A stretch of DNA of 64,000 nucleotides from Maribacter sp. MJ134 (GTDB taxonomy: Bacteria > Bacteroidota > Bacteroidia > Flavobacteriales > Flavobacteriaceae), in contig NZ_CP034570.1 in the NCBI RefSeq assembly GCF_003970695.1, positions 3,596,001 through 3,660,000 of the forward strand, read 5' to 3'. This document shows, in pieces, positions 63,974 to 64,000 of this stretch; the stretch's first letter is position 1; every line of letters starts with the position of its first letter. The notes under the pieces were generated by a model. That model saw only the letters and a list, made by a program, of their open reading frames with translations, ran no database searches and was not told where the DNA came from. The position numbers and the translations under genes are program-made.

Positions 63974-64000
63974 ACATAAGGTCATCTATATGAAAAAATT

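Noticed and set aside
62732..63985. Complete Pycsar defence operon
   Set aside because: Only the PycTM-like half is present. No pyrimidine cyclase is in the window, so only a candidate effector can be claimed.
1..64000. rRNA, tRNA, prophage or insertion sequences
   Set aside because: I examined the intergenic gaps and found no cloverleaf with a T-loop, no transposase or integrase, and no terminal inverted repeats.

Overview
The window is a chromosomal segment from a Bacteroidota bacterium, most likely a marine member of the Flavobacteriaceae. The evidence is two type IX secretion (T9SS) sorting-domain proteins, a CarboxypepD-reg TonB-dependent receptor, many lipoproteins with short lipoboxes, A-rich leaders instead of strong Shine-Dalgarno sites, several promoter -7 elements of the Bacteroidota form TAnnTTTG, low G+C, and an HD/PycTM fusion protein. 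I saw no rRNA, tRNA, CRISPR array, prophage or insertion sequence.

Layout. 1-5.2 kb: the 3' end of tyrS, three small lipoproteins, an orphan LuxE-like acyl-protein synthetase, two tiny T9SS proteins and a beta-helix lipoprotein. 5.2-10 kb: a TonB-dependent receptor (co-directional with the beta-helix lipoprotein) divergent from a PhoB/PhoR-like two-component system. 10-11.6 kb: trmB, a LysE-family exporter and an alkyltransferase-like protein that has lost its cysteine. 11.7-40.9 kb: the centrepiece. An NtrB/NtrC-like pair is divergent from TolC, HlyD, an ABC ATPase, nine consecutive ~800-residue MacB/FtsX-type permeases (one frameshifted) and a second ABC ATPase. 41-46.3 kb: a 25-copy heptamer array, then mrp, nifU-like, a TrxB-like ferredoxin-NADP reductase, a 2Fe-2S ferredoxin and recQ. 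46.4-53.6 kb: an MsbA-like exporter, an HtrA-like protease broken by one base, a TPM-domain protein, a penicillin-acylase-like lipoprotein and a small secreted protein. 53.6-58.4 kb: a five-gene run (GntP permease, RidA, D-threonine-aldolase/D-serine-dehydratase-fold enzyme, M19 dipeptidase, SGNH hydrolase) that reads as a D-hydroxy-amino-acid scavenging operon. 58.4-64 kb: aquaporin, metallophosphoesterase, a GAF-domain protein and an HD-domain/PycTM fusion.

How the main system fits together. The NtrC-like regulator faces the export operon. The intergenic space before tolC carries a sequence matching a sigma-54 -24/-12 promoter with exact spacing. About 100 bp upstream are two 17-bp TGT-N11-ACA dyads whose starts are 22 bp apart. 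The only large gap inside the permease run, before the fifth permease, has the same arrangement: two 17-bp dyads again 22 bp apart, followed by a weaker -24/-12-like element, with the dyad-to-promoter distance shorter by 11 bp, about one helical turn. I infer a stress- or envelope-sensing sigma-54 regulon that drives an expanded MacAB-TolC-like array in two blocks. Its substrate cannot be read from the sequence.

Two genes (the sixth permease and the HtrA-like protease) are each split by a loss of one base in a homopolymer. These may be real inactivations or sequence errors.
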